Assembly (NCBI RefSeq): GCF_900176375.1
Contig: NZ_FWYF01000003.1
Location: forward strand, 434,001 to 498,000
Length of the DNA stretch: 64,000 nt
Source: Reichenbachiella faecimaris
GTDB taxonomy: Bacteria > Bacteroidota > Bacteroidia > Cytophagales > Cyclobacteriaceae
Direction: 5' to 3'
Part shown: piece by piece, positions 22,054 to 32,829 of the stretch
Layout of the letters: every line of letters begins with the position of its first letter
Numbering within the stretch: position 1 is the stretch's first letter
Notes under the pieces: generated by a model
The model's database searches: none
Told to the model about the DNA's origin: nothing
The model's input: only the letters and a program-made list of their open reading frames with translations
Made by a program: the position numbers and the translations under genes

Positions 22054-22521
22054 ATGAGAAAATCGAAACCAAAGAAGAGATATATTCTTCCGGATCCGAA
22101 ATTTCAAGATACGCTAGTATCTAAATTCGTGAACTACCTGATGGTGGACGGAAAGAAGAGTATTGCTTATTCTATCTTTTACGATGCAGTAGCATTGGTA
22201 GAAGAAAGAACCAGTGAGAATGGTCTTGAAACTTGGAAAAAAGCGCTTAACAACATCATGCCCTCAGTAGAGGTGAAAAGTAGACGTGTAGGTGGTGCAA
22301 CTTTTCAGGTTCCTATTGAAGTAAGACCGAACAGGAAAACTTCCCTAGGAATCAAGTGGATGATTTCATACTCTCGATCAAGAGGAGAGAAGACCATGAA
22401 AGAAAGATTGGCTGGTGAAATTATTGCTGCTGCTAAGGGTGAAGGAGCTGCTGTGAAGAAGAAAGACGACGTTCACAGAATGGCTGAAGCGAACAAGGCA
22501 TTTTCACATTTTAGATTTTAA
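22054..22521 (+). CDS. rpsG: 30S ribosomal protein S7
   Basis: The 155-residue primary 16S rRNA binder of the small-subunit head shows the family segments [13 protein letters not shown] and [18 protein letters not shown], and ends in KAFSHFRF. It lies 15 bases behind rpsL and 12 bases ahead of fusA. Confidence 0.98.
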   Translation: MRKSKPKKRYILPDPKFQDTLVSKFVNYLMVDGKKSIAYSIFYDAVALVEERTSENGLETWKKALNNIMPSVEVKSRRVGGATFQVPIEVRPNRKTSLGIKWMISYSRSRGEKTMKERLAGEIIAAAKGEGAAVKKKDDVHRMAEANKAFSHFRF

Positions 22522-22533
22522 TAACAGGAAACG

Positions 22534-24639
22534 ATGGCAAGAGATCTTAGTTTGACTCGAAATATTGGTATCGCAGCACATATTGATGCTGGTAAAACTA
22601 CCACTACCGAGCGTATCCTGTATTACACAGGCGTAAGTCATAAAATAGGAGAGGTACATGATGGTGCCGCTACTATGGACTGGATGGAGCAAGAGCAAGA
22701 AAGAGGTATTACAATTACTTCTGCTGCTACTACTGTATTCTGGCCTTATAAAGATAAAAAATATCATATCAACATCATTGATACTCCAGGTCACGTGGAT
22801 TTTACCGTAGAGGTAAACAGATCATTGAGAGTATTGGATGGTTTGGTCTTTTTGTTTAGTGCAGTTGATGGTGTTGAGCCTCAGTCTGAAACTAACTGGA
22901 GACTAGCAGACAACTACAATGTAGCCCGTTTAGGTTTTGTCAATAAGATGGACAGAGCTGGAGCGGACTTTTTGATGGTCTGTAATCAGGTGAAGGAAAG
23001 ATTAGGAACTAAAGCTGTTCCTTTCCAATTACCAATTGGAGCTGAAGAAGGATTCAGAGGCGTGGTTGACTTAGTAGAAAGAAAGGCCATGATCTGGAAT
23101 GAAGATGATATGGGTATGACTTTCGATGAAATCGAAATTCCTGCTGATATGGTCGATGATGTAGATCAATATAGAGAAGAGTTGTTGGAAGCAGTAGCTG
23201 AATACGATGAATCCTTAATGGAGAAATACTTCGAGGATCCTAATTCAATTACTAAAGATGAGATTATTGCTGCTTCTAGACAAGCAACAATCAATATGGA
23301 CTTCGTTCCAATGTTCTGTGGTTCTGCCTTTAAGAATAAAGGTGTGCAGACGATGTTGGATTACGTGATGGAATTACTTCCATCTCCTCTTGACAGAGAG
23401 GGAATCGAAGGAACTAATCCTGATACAGAAGAGCCTACCTTGAGAAAGCCTTCAGCAAGCGAGCCTTTCGCAGCGTTGGCATTTAAAATTGCAACTGACC
23501 CATTCGTGGGGCGATTGTGTTTTGCAAGATCTTACTCAGGTACTTTGGATTCTGGTTCTTACGTGTTCAACACAAGGACTATGAAGAAAGAGAGAATCTC
23601 TCGTATCTTCCAAATGCATGCGAACAAGCAAAATCAGATTGATCAATTCCACGCTGGAGATATTGCTGCAGTAGTAGGATTTAAGGATATCAAAACTGGA
23701 GACACACTTTGTGATGAAAAGCACAAAATAGTTCTTGAGTCTATGGTATTTCCTGATCCTGTAATTGGATACGCTATTGAGCCTAAAACTCAAGCAGATG
23801 TAGACAAATTGGGAATGGCCATCGCTAAATTGGTTGAAGAAGATCCAACACTTCAAGTTGAGACTGATCATGAAACTGGTCAGACCATTTTGAGAGGTAT
23901 GGGTGAGCTTCATTTGGATATTATCATTGATCGATTGAAGAGAGAATTCAAGGTTGAAATCAACCAGGGTGCTCCTGAAGTGGCTTACAAAGAAGCTATT
24001 CAATCATTGGTGGATCATAAAGAGGTTTACAAAAAGCAATCAGGTGGTAAAGGTAAATTTGCCGATATCGTATTTGAGTTGTCTCCAGTAGATGAGGATT
24101 TCGATAAAACTGGTTTGCAGTTTGATAATAAGATTGTTGGTGGTGTAATTCCAAAAGAATTTATTCCAGCAATTGAGAAAGGATTTAAAGCGGCCATGGA
24201 CAATGGGCCTTTGGCTGGATATCCTTTGGATAGCATGAAAGTGAAATTGTATCATGGTTCTTTCCACGACGTGGATTCAGATGCACTTTCGTTTGAATTG
24301 GCTGCTAAGATTGGTTTCAAAGAAGCCGCTAAGAAAGCTAGTCCAGTATTGCTAGAGCCAATTATGGGTGTTGAAGTTGTTACGCCAGATGAGTATACAG
24401 GTAGCGTAACAGGTGACTTGAACAGACGTAGAGGACTGATGAAAGGAATGGACGTAAAAGGAAATTCTCAAGTAGTAAAGGCTGACGTTCCATTGTCTGA
24501 GTTGTTTGGTTATATCACTGACCTTAGAACAATGACTTCTGGTAGAGCTACTGCTTCATTGACATTCTCTCACTACGATCCAGTTCCAAAGAACATCGCA
24601 GATGTAGTAATTAAAAAGGTAAAAGGCGAGGCCGTTTAA
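22534..24639 (+). CDS. fusA: Elongation factor G
   Basis: The 701-residue translocase has G1 [10 protein letters not shown] (residues 15-24), G3 DTPGHVDF and G4 NKMD, followed by domains II to V (domain IV with [15 protein letters not shown], domain V with [10 protein letters not shown]). Length is typical. No tuf gene follows, unlike in enterobacteria; rpsJ comes next. Confidence 0.98.
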   Translation: MARDLSLTRNIGIAAHIDAGKTTTTERILYYTGVSHKIGEVHDGAATMDWMEQEQERGITITSAATTVFWPYKDKKYHINIIDTPGHVDFTVEVNRSLRVLDGLVFLFSAVDGVEPQSETNWRLADNYNVARLGFVNKMDRAGADFLMVCNQVKERLGTKAVPFQLPIGAEEGFRGVVDLVERKAMIWNEDDMGMTFDEIEIPADMVDDVDQYREELLEAVAEYDESLMEKYFEDPNSITKDEIIAASRQATINMDFVPMFCGSAFKNKGVQTMLDYVMELLPSPLDREGIEGTNPDTEEPTLRKPSASEPFAALAFKIATDPFVGRLCFARSYSGTLDSGSYVFNTRTMKKERISRIFQMHANKQNQIDQFHAGDIAAVVGFKDIKTGDTLCDEKHKIVLESMVFPDPVIGYAIEPKTQADVDKLGMAIAKLVEEDPTLQVETDHETGQTILRGMGELHLDIIIDRLKREFKVEINQGAPEVAYKEAIQSLVDHKEVYKKQSGGKGKFADIVFELSPVDEDFDKTGLQFDNKIVGGVIPKEFIPAIEKGFKAAMDNGPLAGYPLDSMKVKLYHGSFHDVDSDALSFELAAKIGFKEAAKKASPVLLEPIMGVEVVTPDEYTGSVTGDLNRRRGLMKGMDVKGNSQVVKADVPLSELFGYITDLRTMTSGRATASLTFSHYDPVPKNIADVVIKKVKGEAV

Positions 24640-24651
24640 AGCATATTAGTT

Positions 24652-24957
24652 ATGAATCAGAAAATTAGAATTAAACTAAAATCTTACGACCATAATTTGG
24701 TAGATAAGTCTTCTGAGAAGATCGTAAGAGCGGTAAAATCTACTGGTGCTGTAGTGAGCGGACCTATTCCACTTCCTACAGTAAAGGAAAAGTTTACTGT
24801 ATTGAAGTCACCCCACGTAAACAAGAAAGCTCGTGAGCAATTTCAGCTTTGTACTTATAAGAGATTAGTAGATATCTTCTCTAACAGTGCAAAAACTGTA
24901 GATGCATTGATGAAGCTTGAATTGCCAAGTGGTGTAGATGTAGAGATTAAAGTCTAA
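24652..24957 (+). CDS. rpsJ: 30S ribosomal protein S10
   Basis: The 101-residue protein has the S10 loop motif GPIPLPTV and [13 protein letters not shown]. In E. coli it opens the S10 operon; here it closes the str operon, because a terminator and then a new promoter lie between it and rplC. Confidence 0.98.
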   Translation: MNQKIRIKLKSYDHNLVDKSSEKIVRAVKSTGAVVSGPIPLPTVKEKFTVLKSPHVNKKAREQFQLCTYKRLVDIFSNSAKTVDALMKLELPSGVDVEIKV

Positions 24958-24978
24958 TAATTAGACTTTGAAAATATG

Positions 24979-25008
24979 AGAACCACGTGTGAGCGTGGTT
25001 CTTTTTTT
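24979..25008 (+). terminator. Terminator after rpsJ
   Basis: A perfect 9-bp stem AGAACCACG/CGTGGTTCT with loop TGTGAG is followed by seven consecutive T. It is a textbook rho-independent terminator separating rpsJ from rplC. Confidence 0.9.
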
Positions 25009-25046
25009 GTGCCTTACGGAATTGTTACTTTTTTGTTTAGGAATTG

Positions 25047-25077
25047 TTTGACTGCAATTTATTAATTGCTATCTTTG
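25047..25077 (+). promoter_or_regulatory. Promoter of the rplC-to-rplQ ribosomal operon
   Basis: TTTG (25047-25050) and TATCTTTG (25070-25077) lie 19 bases apart, an exact consensus match. The -7 box continues as TATCTTTGCA, often seen at strong Bacteroidota promoters. It is 61 bases before the rplC start. Confidence 0.82.
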
Positions 25078-25138
25078 CACTCCTTTTCCGAACAAGTGGA
25101 CGAAAAGGCGAAAATTATTAAAGAAATTTAATACTGAA

Positions 25139-25771
25139 ATGTCAGGTATAATAGGAAAAAAAATTGGGATGACTAGCATCTTTGGGGCCGATGGACGTAA
25201 CGTCGCATGCACATTGATAGAAGCTGGTCCTTGCGTAGTAACGCAAGTTAAGAACGAAGACACTGACGGGTATACAGCTGTGCAGCTTGGTTACGGTGAA
25301 CGTAAAGAAAAGCGTACGACTAGAGCCTTGAAGGGTCATTTCGCAAAAGCGAAAACTACTCCTAAGCAACACTTAGTGGAATTTAGAAATTTCCGAGTTG
25401 AGTTTGAGGGAGGTGTAGAACTTGGACAAGAACTAAGTGTAGCAGATATTTTCCAAGAGGAAGATTTTGTTGATGTAATTGCCAACTCAAAAGGTAAAGG
25501 TTTTCAAGGCGTGGTTAAAAGACACAACTTCGGTGGTGTTGGTCAGGCCACTCACGGTCAGCACAACAGACTGAGAGCACCTGGATCTATTGGTGGGGCA
25601 TCTTATCCTGCGAGAGTATTCAAAGGGATGAGAATGGCTGGCCGAACTGGTAACGACAGAGTCAAAGTAACTAATCTTCAAGTCATGAAGATTATTCCTG
25701 AGAAGAATCTGATTTTGGTTAGTGGGTCTATACCAGGGCCTAAGAATGGAACTGTAATTCTAGAGAAATAG
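25139..25771 (+). CDS. rplC: 50S ribosomal protein L3
   Basis: The 210-residue protein starts [12 protein letters not shown] and carries the loop region [11 protein letters not shown] and [10 protein letters not shown] that reaches towards the peptidyl transferase centre. It is the first gene of the long S10-spc-alpha run and lies two bases ahead of rplD. Confidence 0.98.
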   Translation: MSGIIGKKIGMTSIFGADGRNVACTLIEAGPCVVTQVKNEDTDGYTAVQLGYGERKEKRTTRALKGHFAKAKTTPKQHLVEFRNFRVEFEGGVELGQELSVADIFQEEDFVDVIANSKGKGFQGVVKRHNFGGVGQATHGQHNRLRAPGSIGGASYPARVFKGMRMAGRTGNDRVKVTNLQVMKIIPEKNLILVSGSIPGPKNGTVILEK

Positions 25772-25773
25772 TC

Positions 25774-26403
25774 ATGAAAGTATCCGTAGTAAACAGAAAC
25801 GGTGAGGATACCGGGAGAAAAGTTGATTTGGCTAAGGACGTTTTTGGCATCGAGCCAAACGATCATGCTATCTATTTAGATGTAAAGCAATTCCTAGCGA
25901 ATCAGAGACAAGGTACTCACAAGTCGAAAGAAAGAGCTGAGATCTCAGGATCGACTAGAAAAATAAAGAAACAAAAAGGTACTGGTACCGCACGTGCGGG
26001 TAGTATCAAATCGCCTTTGTTTAGAGGTGGAGGAAGAGTTTTTGGTCCAGAACCAAGAGACTATTCTTTCAAGCTAAATAAGAAGTTGAAAACTTTGGCT
26101 AGAAAATCTGCTTTGACTTACAAAGCTTCTGGTAAAAGCATTTCAGTTTTGGAAGACATTAGCTTCGAAGCACCAAAGACGAAGGAATACCAAAACTTAT
26201 TGACAAGTCTTTCTTTAAACAACAAGAAGACGTTGCTAGTATTAGCTGAAGACAATAAGAACATTGTGTTGTCGTCGAACAACCTTCAAAAAACGAAAGT
26301 AACAACTGCTGAACAGATCAATACTTATGATCTATTAAACGCAGACAACTTGATACTTTGTGAGGGTTCAATTGAAAAGATTCAGAACTTATTAACGAAA
26401 TAA
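25774..26403 (+). CDS. rplD: 50S ribosomal protein L4
   Basis: The 209-residue protein has the long extended loop ([21 protein letters not shown], about residues 66-86) that lines the exit tunnel. In gamma-proteobacteria L4 also represses its operon; no comparable leader structure was recognised here. Confidence 0.98.
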   Translation: MKVSVVNRNGEDTGRKVDLAKDVFGIEPNDHAIYLDVKQFLANQRQGTHKSKERAEISGSTRKIKKQKGTGTARAGSIKSPLFRGGGRVFGPEPRDYSFKLNKKLKTLARKSALTYKASGKSISVLEDISFEAPKTKEYQNLLTSLSLNNKKTLLVLAEDNKNIVLSSNNLQKTKVTTAEQINTYDLLNADNLILCEGSIEKIQNLLTK

Positions 26404-26407
26404 GAAG

Positions 26408-26695
26408 ATGAGTATACTAAGAAAACCACTAGTTACCGAGAAAGTATCTGCGCTTAATGAAAGTGGAAAATACGGCTTTATAGTAGATCAAGATGCTAAT
26501 AAAGTTGAGATCAAAAAGGCAGTAGAGAAAACCTACGGAGTAACGGTTGAAAAGGTAAACACAATGGTTTATCAAGGCAACGCAAAAACTAAGTACACTA
26601 AATCGAAAGTGGTATCTGGAAGAACTGCTTCTTTCAAGAAAGCGATCGTGCAAGTGGCCGAAGGAGATATAATTGATTTTTACGGAGGAGTATAA
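26408..26695 (+). CDS. rplW: 50S ribosomal protein L23
   Basis: The 95-residue protein has the family start LRKPLVTEKV, the core FIVDQDANKVEIKKAVE and the loop with TMVYQGNAKTKY. It forms the docking site for trigger factor and SRP at the tunnel exit. Confidence 0.97.
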   Translation: MSILRKPLVTEKVSALNESGKYGFIVDQDANKVEIKKAVEKTYGVTVEKVNTMVYQGNAKTKYTKSKVVSGRTASFKKAIVQVAEGDIIDFYGGV

Positions 26696-26706
26696 ATAGT
26701 TAGAAA

Positions 26707-27531
26707 ATGGCTGTAAGAAAATTAAAACCGATGACGCCGGGTACCAGATATAGGGTTGCACCTGTATTTGATGAGATCACTAGCTCTACTCCGGAAAAAT
26801 CTTTGACTAAAGCAGTTCACCGAAATGGTGGGCGTAACAATTCTGGTAGAATGACTATCAGAAATGTAGGTGGCGGTCATAAAAGAAAATATAGAGCAAT
26901 AGACTTCAAAAGAGATAAGTTTGGAATTCCAGCTACTGTGAAGACTATTGAGTATGATCCAATGAGAACTGCAAGAATTGCCTTGTTATTCTATGCGGAT
27001 GGTGAAAAGAGATACATCATTGCTCCTGAAGGAGTGAAGGTTGGAGATACTTTGGTATCAGGGCCAGGTGTAGCACCAGAAGTGGGTAACACGCTCTTGT
27101 TGTCTGAAATTCCTTTAGGTACAATCATTCACAATGTGGAGTTGAAGCCTGGCAAGGGAGCATCTATGGCAAGAAGTGCTGGAGCATACGTGCAATTGAT
27201 GGCAAGAGAAGGTAAGTACGCAACTGTGAAATTACCTTCTGGTGAAATGAGATTAGTACTTGTTACTTGTCTAGCTACTATCGGAACCGTATCAAACGGT
27301 GACCACATGAACGTGAGATTGGGTAAAGCCGGTCGAAACAGATGGTTGGGTAGAAGACCTAGAGTAAGAGGTGTAGCAATGAACCCTGTCGATCACCCAA
27401 TGGGTGGTGGTGAAGGTAAGTCGTCTGGAGGTCACCCTAGATCTCGTAACGGCATCTTTGCGAAAGGTCAAAAGACCAGAACGCCTAAGAAATATTCGAA
27501 CAAGTTGATCATTGGTAAAAAGAAGAAATAA
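26707..27531 (+). CDS. rplB: 50S ribosomal protein L2
   Basis: The 274-residue protein has the motifs [19 protein letters not shown] in the N-terminal part and [17 protein letters not shown] near residue 220, which contains the conserved histidine by the peptidyl transferase centre. The basic tail ends in GKKKK. Confidence 0.98.
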   Translation: MAVRKLKPMTPGTRYRVAPVFDEITSSTPEKSLTKAVHRNGGRNNSGRMTIRNVGGGHKRKYRAIDFKRDKFGIPATVKTIEYDPMRTARIALLFYADGEKRYIIAPEGVKVGDTLVSGPGVAPEVGNTLLLSEIPLGTIIHNVELKPGKGASMARSAGAYVQLMAREGKYATVKLPSGEMRLVLVTCLATIGTVSNGDHMNVRLGKAGRNRWLGRRPRVRGVAMNPVDHPMGGGEGKSSGGHPRSRNGIFAKGQKTRTPKKYSNKLIIGKKKK

Positions 27532-27534
27532 GCA

Positions 27535-27810
27535 ATGGGAAGATCTTTAAAAAAAGGACCTTATATAGATTTCAGACTTGAAAATAAAGTCGATGCCATG
27601 AATGATTCAGGCAAGAAATCAGTGATCAAAACTTGGTCAAGAAGGTCAATGATATCTCCGGATTTCGTAGGACACACATTTGCAGTACACAACGGAAACA
27701 AGTTTATCCCTGTGTTTGTAACTGAAAACATGGTTGGGCACAAGCTTGGCGAATTCTCTCCTACGAGAAACTTCAGAGGTCATATTAATAAAAAAGACAA
27801 AAGAAAATAA
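27535..27810 (+). CDS. rpsS: 30S ribosomal protein S19
   Basis: The 91-residue protein of the small-subunit head starts [12 protein letters not shown] and has [22 protein letters not shown]. It lies three bases behind rplB. Confidence 0.98.
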   Translation: MGRSLKKGPYIDFRLENKVDAMNDSGKKSVIKTWSRRSMISPDFVGHTFAVHNGNKFIPVFVTENMVGHKLGEFSPTRNFRGHINKKDKRK

Positions 27811-27821
27811 TTAGCTGAACT

Positions 27822-28208
27822 ATGGAAGCTGTAGCAAAACTAAAAAACGTACCTACCTCTCCTCGTAAGATGAGAGTGGTTGCTGATTTGGTAAGAGGCC
27901 AAAGAGTAAACCATGCATTAAACGTACTGAAGTTTGAAGCAAAGCAAGGTGCTGCTAGATTAGATAAATTATTATTATCTGCCATCTCTAATTGGGAAGC
28001 TAAAAACGAGGATGTGAAGCTTGAAGAAGCAGATCTATACGTGAAAGAAATTTTTGTAGATAGCGCAAGAATTTTGAAAAGGCTGAGACCTGCTCCGCAA
28101 GGGAGAGCACACAGAATTAGAAAGAGATCTAATCACGTGACATTGGTTGTGGATAGCCACAACGCAGAGAGCGCAGAAAAGAATACTGAAACTTCAGAAA
28201 ACAAATAA
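27822..28208 (+). CDS. rplV: 50S ribosomal protein L22
   Basis: The 128-residue protein has [14 protein letters not shown] at the N-terminus and the tunnel hairpin region [20 protein letters not shown] near residues 85-105. Behind it is a short acidic tail (about 15 residues) rich in Glu and Asn. Confidence 0.97.
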   Translation: MEAVAKLKNVPTSPRKMRVVADLVRGQRVNHALNVLKFEAKQGAARLDKLLLSAISNWEAKNEDVKLEEADLYVKEIFVDSARILKRLRPAPQGRAHRIRKRSNHVTLVVDSHNAESAEKNTETSENK

Positions 28209-28209
28209 G

Positions 28210-28941
28210 ATGGGACAGAAGGTAAACCCTACAGGACTAAGATTAGGAATTGTTAAAGGTTGGGATTCCAACTGGTACGGTGGCAAGACCTTTCCTGACA
28301 AATTGGTAGAAGACACCAAAATCAGAAAGTATATCAAGGCCAGAATTCCTAAAGGAGGTATTTCTAAAATTGTAGTAGAAAGAACCATCAAAAGAATCAC
28401 TTTGACAATTCACACAGCTAGACCAGGTGTGGTGATTGGAAAAGGAGGATCTGAAGTTGATAAGATTAAAGAAGAATTGAAAGCATTTACTGGAAAGGAT
28501 TTGCAGATCAATATTTTCGAAATCAAAAGACCTGAATTGGATGCTGCATTAGTTGGTGAGTCAATAGCTCAGCAATTGAAAGCAAGAATCTCTTACAGAA
28601 GAGCAATGAAGCAAGCCATCGCTTCTTCTATGCGAGTAGGAGCACAGGGAATCAAAATCAAAGTGGCTGGCCGATTGGGTGGTGCTGAGATGGCGAGAAC
28701 TGAGCAGTACAAAGAAGGTAGAATTCCTTTGCATACTTTGAGAGCTGACATCGATTATGCGATTTCTGAAGCGCATACGATTTATGGTAAAATTGGTATC
28801 AAAGTGTGGATCTTCAAAGGTGAAGTTTACGGCAAGAGAGACCTTTCTCCAAATGTAGGCATGAGTAACCAAGGTGCTAGCGGTGGAAATCGTGGCCCGA
28901 GAGGTGGCAATGAAGGTCCTAGAAGAAAAAGAAGACAATAA
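28210..28941 (+). CDS. rpsC: 30S ribosomal protein S3
   Basis: The 243-residue protein starts [13 protein letters not shown], which fixes the start one base after the rplV stop; an upstream in-frame ATG would add 21 residues read from inside rplV and is rejected. It has a KH domain with [11 protein letters not shown], then the C-terminal domain, and ends in a Gly/Arg/Asn-rich tail. It lines the mRNA entry channel. Confidence 0.97.
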   Translation: MGQKVNPTGLRLGIVKGWDSNWYGGKTFPDKLVEDTKIRKYIKARIPKGGISKIVVERTIKRITLTIHTARPGVVIGKGGSEVDKIKEELKAFTGKDLQINIFEIKRPELDAALVGESIAQQLKARISYRRAMKQAIASSMRVGAQGIKIKVAGRLGGAEMARTEQYKEGRIPLHTLRADIDYAISEAHTIYGKIGIKVWIFKGEVYGKRDLSPNVGMSNQGASGGNRGPRGGNEGPRRKRRQ

Positions 28942-28974
28942 TCCCTCACTCTAGAGGAACAAAATATTTAAGAG

Positions 28975-29400
28975 ATGTTACAACCGAAAAGAACGAAGTT
29001 CAGAAAAAAGCAAAAAGGTAGAGTAAAAGGACTCGCACAGCGAGGACACACTTTAGCCTTCGGTACTTTTGGAATTAAGTCCCTAGAGCCAGGTTGGATT
29101 ACTAGTCGCCAGATTGAGGCTGCCAGGATTGCCATGACCAGAGCGATGAAAAGGGAAGGACAGGTTTGGATTAGAATATTTCCAGACAAACCAGTAACAA
29201 AGAAACCTGCAGAGGTAAGAATGGGTAAAGGTAAGGGTGCACCAGAATATTGGGTAGCAGTCGTTAAGCCTGGAACTATCTTATTCGAAGCTGCGGGAGT
29301 AAGCAAAGAGTTAGCTCAAGAAGCTTTGAGATTAGCGCAGCAGAAATTGCCGTTGAGAACAAAGTTTGTTGTTAGAAGAGATTTTCAAGCACAAGGGTAA
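28975..29400 (+). CDS. rplP: 50S ribosomal protein L16
   Basis: The 141-residue protein begins [16 protein letters not shown] and carries [19 protein letters not shown] (about residues 81-99). It helps position aminoacyl-tRNA in the A site. Confidence 0.98.
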   Translation: MLQPKRTKFRKKQKGRVKGLAQRGHTLAFGTFGIKSLEPGWITSRQIEAARIAMTRAMKREGQVWIRIFPDKPVTKKPAEVRMGKGKGAPEYWVAVVKPGTILFEAAGVSKELAQEALRLAQQKLPLRTKFVVRRDFQAQG

Positions 29401-29418
29401 TACCTATAAATAGAGGAA

Positions 29419-29619
29419 ATGATGAAAAATTCTGAAATCAAAGGCTTATCGCTTGATGAATTGAAAGGCAAGCTTGTAGCTGAGAAAGAAAATTACGCAA
29501 AGTTGAAATTTGCGCATGCTATCACGCCAATCGAAAATCCGATGAGATTGAAAGAGGCTAAGAAATTGGTAGCAAGGTTAAGTACTGAAATCAGGGCTAA
29601 ACAAATCGCCCAACAATAA
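29419..29619 (+). CDS. rpmC: 50S ribosomal protein L29
   Basis: The 66-residue two-helix protein has LSLDELKGKL and the second helix LKEAKKLVARLSTEIR. Two ATG codons stand in tandem (MMKN); either may be used. Confidence 0.95.
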   Translation: MMKNSEIKGLSLDELKGKLVAEKENYAKLKFAHAITPIENPMRLKEAKKLVARLSTEIRAKQIAQQ

Positions 29620-29630
29620 GTTAGTTCGAG

Positions 29631-29888
29631 ATGGAAGCCAGAAATTTAAGAAAAGAACGTGTCGGAAAAGTGGTAAGCGACAAAATGTCGAAAACTATCA
29701 CTGTAGAGGTGTTGCGTAAAGTGAAGCACCCGATGTACGGAAAATTCATGATCAAGACAAAGAAATTTGCTGCTCATGATGAAAACAATGATTGTGGTAT
29801 CGGAGATACCGTAAAGATCATGGAAACAAGACCTTTGTCTAAGAACAAAAGGTGGAGATTGGTTGAAATAATTGAAAGAGCTAAATAA
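29631..29888 (+). CDS. rpsQ: 30S ribosomal protein S17
   Basis: The 85-residue OB-fold protein has [16 protein letters not shown] and [16 protein letters not shown]. It binds 16S rRNA early in assembly and lies between rpmC and rplN as usual. Confidence 0.97.
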   Translation: MEARNLRKERVGKVVSDKMSKTITVEVLRKVKHPMYGKFMIKTKKFAAHDENNDCGIGDTVKIMETRPLSKNKRWRLVEIIERAK

Positions 29889-29891
29889 GAG

Positions 29892-30260
29892 ATGGTACAG
29901 CAAGAATCAAGACTAAGCGTAGCGGATAATAGTGGTGCTAAAGAAGTACTCTGCATCCGTGTATTAGGAGGAACCGGCAAGCGATATGCTTCTGTAGGTG
30001 ACAAAATTGTTGTAACAGTAAAGTCAGCTATTTCTTCTAGTAACCTTAAAAAAGGTACTGTTTCAAAAGCAGTAGTAGTAAGAACTAAGAAAGAGGTAAG
30101 AAGAAAAGATGGATCTTACATCAGATTCGAAGACAATGCAGCTGTATTGTTGGCAGAAAGTGGTGAGCCTAGAGGTACTCGTATCTTCGGACCTGTAGCT
30201 AGAGAGCTTAGAGAAAAGCAGTTTATGAAAATTGTTTCATTGGCTCCAGAGGTGCTGTAA
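29892..30260 (+). CDS. rplN: 50S ribosomal protein L14
   Basis: The 122-residue protein begins [19 protein letters not shown] and ends [23 protein letters not shown], both diagnostic for L14. It starts three bases after rpsQ. Confidence 0.98.
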   Translation: MVQQESRLSVADNSGAKEVLCIRVLGGTGKRYASVGDKIVVTVKSAISSSNLKKGTVSKAVVVRTKKEVRRKDGSYIRFEDNAAVLLAESGEPRGTRIFGPVARELREKQFMKIVSLAPEVL

Positions 30261-30289
30261 TTTTATCATAGCGTAGAAAAATTTAGATC

Positions 30290-30613
30290 ATGAAATTTCA
30301 CATCAAAAAAGGAGACACCGTTAAAGTACTTTCAGGAAACTCGAAAGGAAAAACAGGAGCTGTTCTTGAGGTATTTCCTACAAAATATAGAGCAATCGTA
30401 GAAGGCTTAAATATGGTGACTAAGCACACCAAGCCATCTGCTGAAAGCCCAGAAGGCGGTATTAAAAAAGTAGAAGCTTCTATACATATGAGCAATTTAA
30501 TGCTCGTGGATGCTGCGACTGGCGAAGCGACCAAGATTGGAAGAAAGCCAGACGAAAATGGCAAATTGCAAAGATTTTCAAAGAAAACAGGGGAGGTAAT
30601 CAAAAATGGCTAA
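30290..30613 (+). CDS. rplX: 50S ribosomal protein L24
   Basis: The 107-residue protein opens with a KOW motif ([20 protein letters not shown]) and has the [16 protein letters not shown] segment. Its last eight bases overlap the start of rplE, suggesting translational coupling. Confidence 0.97.
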   Translation: MKFHIKKGDTVKVLSGNSKGKTGAVLEVFPTKYRAIVEGLNMVTKHTKPSAESPEGGIKKVEASIHMSNLMLVDAATGEATKIGRKPDENGKLQRFSKKTGEVIKNG

Positions 30614-31163
30614 TCCAAGACTAAAAGATATTTATGAGAAGGACGTAGTACCTGCTCTTAAAGAAAAATTCCAGTACAAATCTGTGATGATGGTACCTAA
30701 AATAGAGAAAATCTCTGTGAACAAAGGTATCGGAGCAGCTGTATCTGACAAAAAATTGGTTGACGCAGGTGTTGAGGAATTGACTCAAATTACTGGACAG
30801 CAAGCGGTACCAACCTTGGCAAAGACTTCTATCTCTAACTTCAAGTTGAGAGAAGGAATGCCAATCGGAGCAAGAGTAACACTCAGAGGAGACAAGATGT
30901 ATGAATTCTTGGATCGTTTGATGACTGTTGCACTTCCAAGAGTAAGAGACTTTAGAGGTATCAAAGACAAAGGATTTGATGGACGTGGCAATTACACTTT
31001 AGGTGTAAAAGAGCAAATCATCTTCCCTGAAATTAGTATCGACAAAATAAACAAGATTTCTGGAATGGATATCACTTTCGTGACATCTGCTCAGACTGAC
31101 GAAGAAAGTTATGAACTACTTAAGGCATTTGGAATGCCTTTCGTAAAGAAAAATAATAATTGA
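30606..31163 (+). CDS. rplE: 50S ribosomal protein L5
   Basis: The 185-residue 5S rRNA-binding protein contains [23 protein letters not shown] in the core and [18 protein letters not shown]. Its start lies inside the end of rplX (ATG eight bases before the rplX stop ends). Confidence 0.98.
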   Translation: MANPRLKDIYEKDVVPALKEKFQYKSVMMVPKIEKISVNKGIGAAVSDKKLVDAGVEELTQITGQQAVPTLAKTSISNFKLREGMPIGARVTLRGDKMYEFLDRLMTVALPRVRDFRGIKDKGFDGRGNYTLGVKEQIIFPEISIDKINKISGMDITFVTSAQTDEESYELLKAFGMPFVKKNNN

Positions 31164-31164
31164 T

Positions 31165-31434
31165 ATGGCAAGAGAAGCAATAAAAGCCAGAGAAAGAAAG
31201 AGAGAGAAATTGGTAGCCAAGTATGCCGCGAAAAGAGCTGAACTAAAAGCAGCTGGCGACTACGAAGGGCTAGACAAACTTCCTCGAAACTCTTCTAAAG
31301 TTAGACTTCACAACAGATGTAAGCTTACAGGCAGACCAAAGGGATACATGAGAAAGTTCGGTATTTCTAGGGTTACATTCAGAGAGATGGCTAGTGATGG
31401 AAAAATTCCAGGTGTTACTAAAGCAAGCTGGTAA
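31165..31434 (+). CDS. rpsN: 30S ribosomal protein S14 (long, zinc-free type)
   Basis: The 89-residue protein ends with [22 protein letters not shown] and lacks paired CxxC motifs, so it is the zinc-independent long form. It is followed by the largest gap (74 bases) in the spc part, which holds a promoter box and a hairpin. Confidence 0.97.
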   Translation: MAREAIKARERKREKLVAKYAAKRAELKAAGDYEGLDKLPRNSSKVRLHNRCKLTGRPKGYMRKFGISRVTFREMASDGKIPGVTKASW

Positions 31435-31439
31435 AAGAG

Positions 31440-31492
31440 TTTTTAAAATATAAAATATTAACTAACTTTGCACCCCCGTAAAGAAATGGGGG
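31440..31492 (+). promoter_or_regulatory. Candidate internal promoter and leader hairpin before rpsH
   Basis: TTTT (31440-31443) and TAACTTTG (31463-31470) are 19 bases apart: a perfect -7 box with a one-mismatch -33 box. Immediately behind, CCCCC (31473-31477) can pair with GGGGG (31488-31492) across a ten-base loop, forming a short 5' leader hairpin 16 bases before the rpsH start. Confidence 0.55.
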
Positions 31493-31508
31493 TTAAAAGT
31501 ATACTGTA

Positions 31509-31904
31509 ATGACAGATCCGATAGCAGATTATTTAACAAGATTGAGGAATGCCATCAAGGCAAATCATCGAATCGTAGAGGTTCCTGCTTCTAACATGAA
31601 GAAGGAGCTTACTAAAGTGTTGAAAGACAAGGGATTCATTAAGAATTTTAAATTCGATGAGGATGGTGTCCAGGGGAAAATCAGAATTGCATTGAAGTAC
31701 AATCCAGAGACGAAAGAGTCTGCGATTGTAAGTTTAGAAAGGGTTAGTAAACCCGGTCTAAGAAAATATGCCAAGTCTGACGCATTACCCAGGGTATTGA
31801 ACGGTCTTGGAGTAGCCATTTTGTCTACATCCAAAGGCGTTATTACTGACAAAGAAGCCAGACAACACAATGTGGGCGGCGAAGTATTGTGTTACGTTTA
31901 TTAA
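31509..31904 (+). CDS. rpsH: 30S ribosomal protein S8
   Basis: The 131-residue protein starts [15 protein letters not shown] and ends with [24 protein letters not shown]8 is the autogenous repressor of the spc operon in E. coli; the hairpin just upstream would be a logical place for control, but it does not visibly copy the S8 rRNA site. Confidence 0.98.
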   Translation: MTDPIADYLTRLRNAIKANHRIVEVPASNMKKELTKVLKDKGFIKNFKFDEDGVQGKIRIALKYNPETKESAIVSLERVSKPGLRKYAKSDALPRVLNGLGVAILSTSKGVITDKEARQHNVGGEVLCYVY

Positions 31905-31914
31905 TTAGAATAAG

Positions 31915-32466
31915 ATGTCAAGAATAGGAAAAAAGCCGATTACTATACCATCAGGCGTTGAAGTAAACATCAACGGCGGATCAGTTACAGTAAAAGGATC
32001 AAAAGGAACTTTAGCTAGGGAAATTGACACAGATTTCACGCTGGCCTTAGAGGATGGTGTACTGACCGTACAGAGACCAACCGAACAGAAAAGACATAAA
32101 GCACTTCACGGCTTGTACCGTTCTTTGTTGAACAATATGGTAGAGGGCGTGAGTGAAGGTTATAAGAAAGAATTGGAACTTGTGGGGGTAGGTTATAAGG
32201 CCGCTGTACAAGGTCAAATTCTAGAATTAAACCTAGGATACTCGCACAACATCTTTATGGAAGTGCCAAAAGAAGTGAAAGCATCAGCGGAAACTCAAAA
32301 AGGTAAAAATCCAATCGTCACTTTAGAGTCTGCGGACAAAGAGTTGATCGGGGAAGTTAGTGCAAAGATTAGATCCCTAAGAAAAATCGAGCCTTACAAA
32401 GGAAAAGGTATCAGATTTGTTGGTGAAATTATTAGAAGAAAAGCTGGTAAAACTGCTGCTAAATAA
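31915..32466 (+). CDS. rplF: 50S ribosomal protein L6
   Basis: The 183-residue protein has the opening [16 protein letters not shown] and the second-domain motif [20 protein letters not shown]. It is normal in length and sits between rpsH and rplR. Confidence 0.98.
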   Translation: MSRIGKKPITIPSGVEVNINGGSVTVKGSKGTLAREIDTDFTLALEDGVLTVQRPTEQKRHKALHGLYRSLLNNMVEGVSEGYKKELELVGVGYKAAVQGQILELNLGYSHNIFMEVPKEVKASAETQKGKNPIVTLESADKELIGEVSAKIRSLRKIEPYKGKGIRFVGEIIRRKAGKTAAK

Positions 32467-32474
32467 TAGGAGAC

Positions 32475-32822
32475 ATGGCGATTACTAAAGAACAAAGAAG
32501 GCTAAGAATCAGAAGAGGTATCAGAAATAAGATTACTGGTACGGCTGAAAGACCAAGATTGTCTGTTTTCAAAAGCAACAAAGGCATATACGTTCAATTG
32601 ATTGATGATGTGACTGGTCACACATTGACAGCTACGTCATCTGCTGAGATTGGGAAAAACAATGTCAACATTGAGGTTTCCAAAGAAGTAGGGAAGAAAC
32701 TAGCAGAAAAAGCTAGCGGGACAGGTATCTCATCAGTAGTATTTGATAGAGGTGGTTATCCTTACCATGGAAAAGTAAAAGCTTTAGCTGAAGGTGCTAG
32801 AGAAGGAGGCCTTAAATTTTAA
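32475..32822 (+). CDS. rplR: 50S ribosomal protein L18
   Basis: The 115-residue 5S rRNA-binding protein has [20 protein letters not shown], the core [14 protein letters not shown] and the ending [15 protein letters not shown]. It follows rplF by eight bases. Confidence 0.98.
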   Translation: MAITKEQRRLRIRRGIRNKITGTAERPRLSVFKSNKGIYVQLIDDVTGHTLTATSSAEIGKNNVNIEVSKEVGKKLAEKASGTGISSVVFDRGGYPYHGKVKALAEGAREGGLKF

Positions 32823-32829
32823 TTGAATT

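Noticed and set aside
28147-28209. Upstream ATG for rpsC inside rplV
   Set aside because: S3 proteins begin MGQKVNP; the extension is the rplV end read in another frame.
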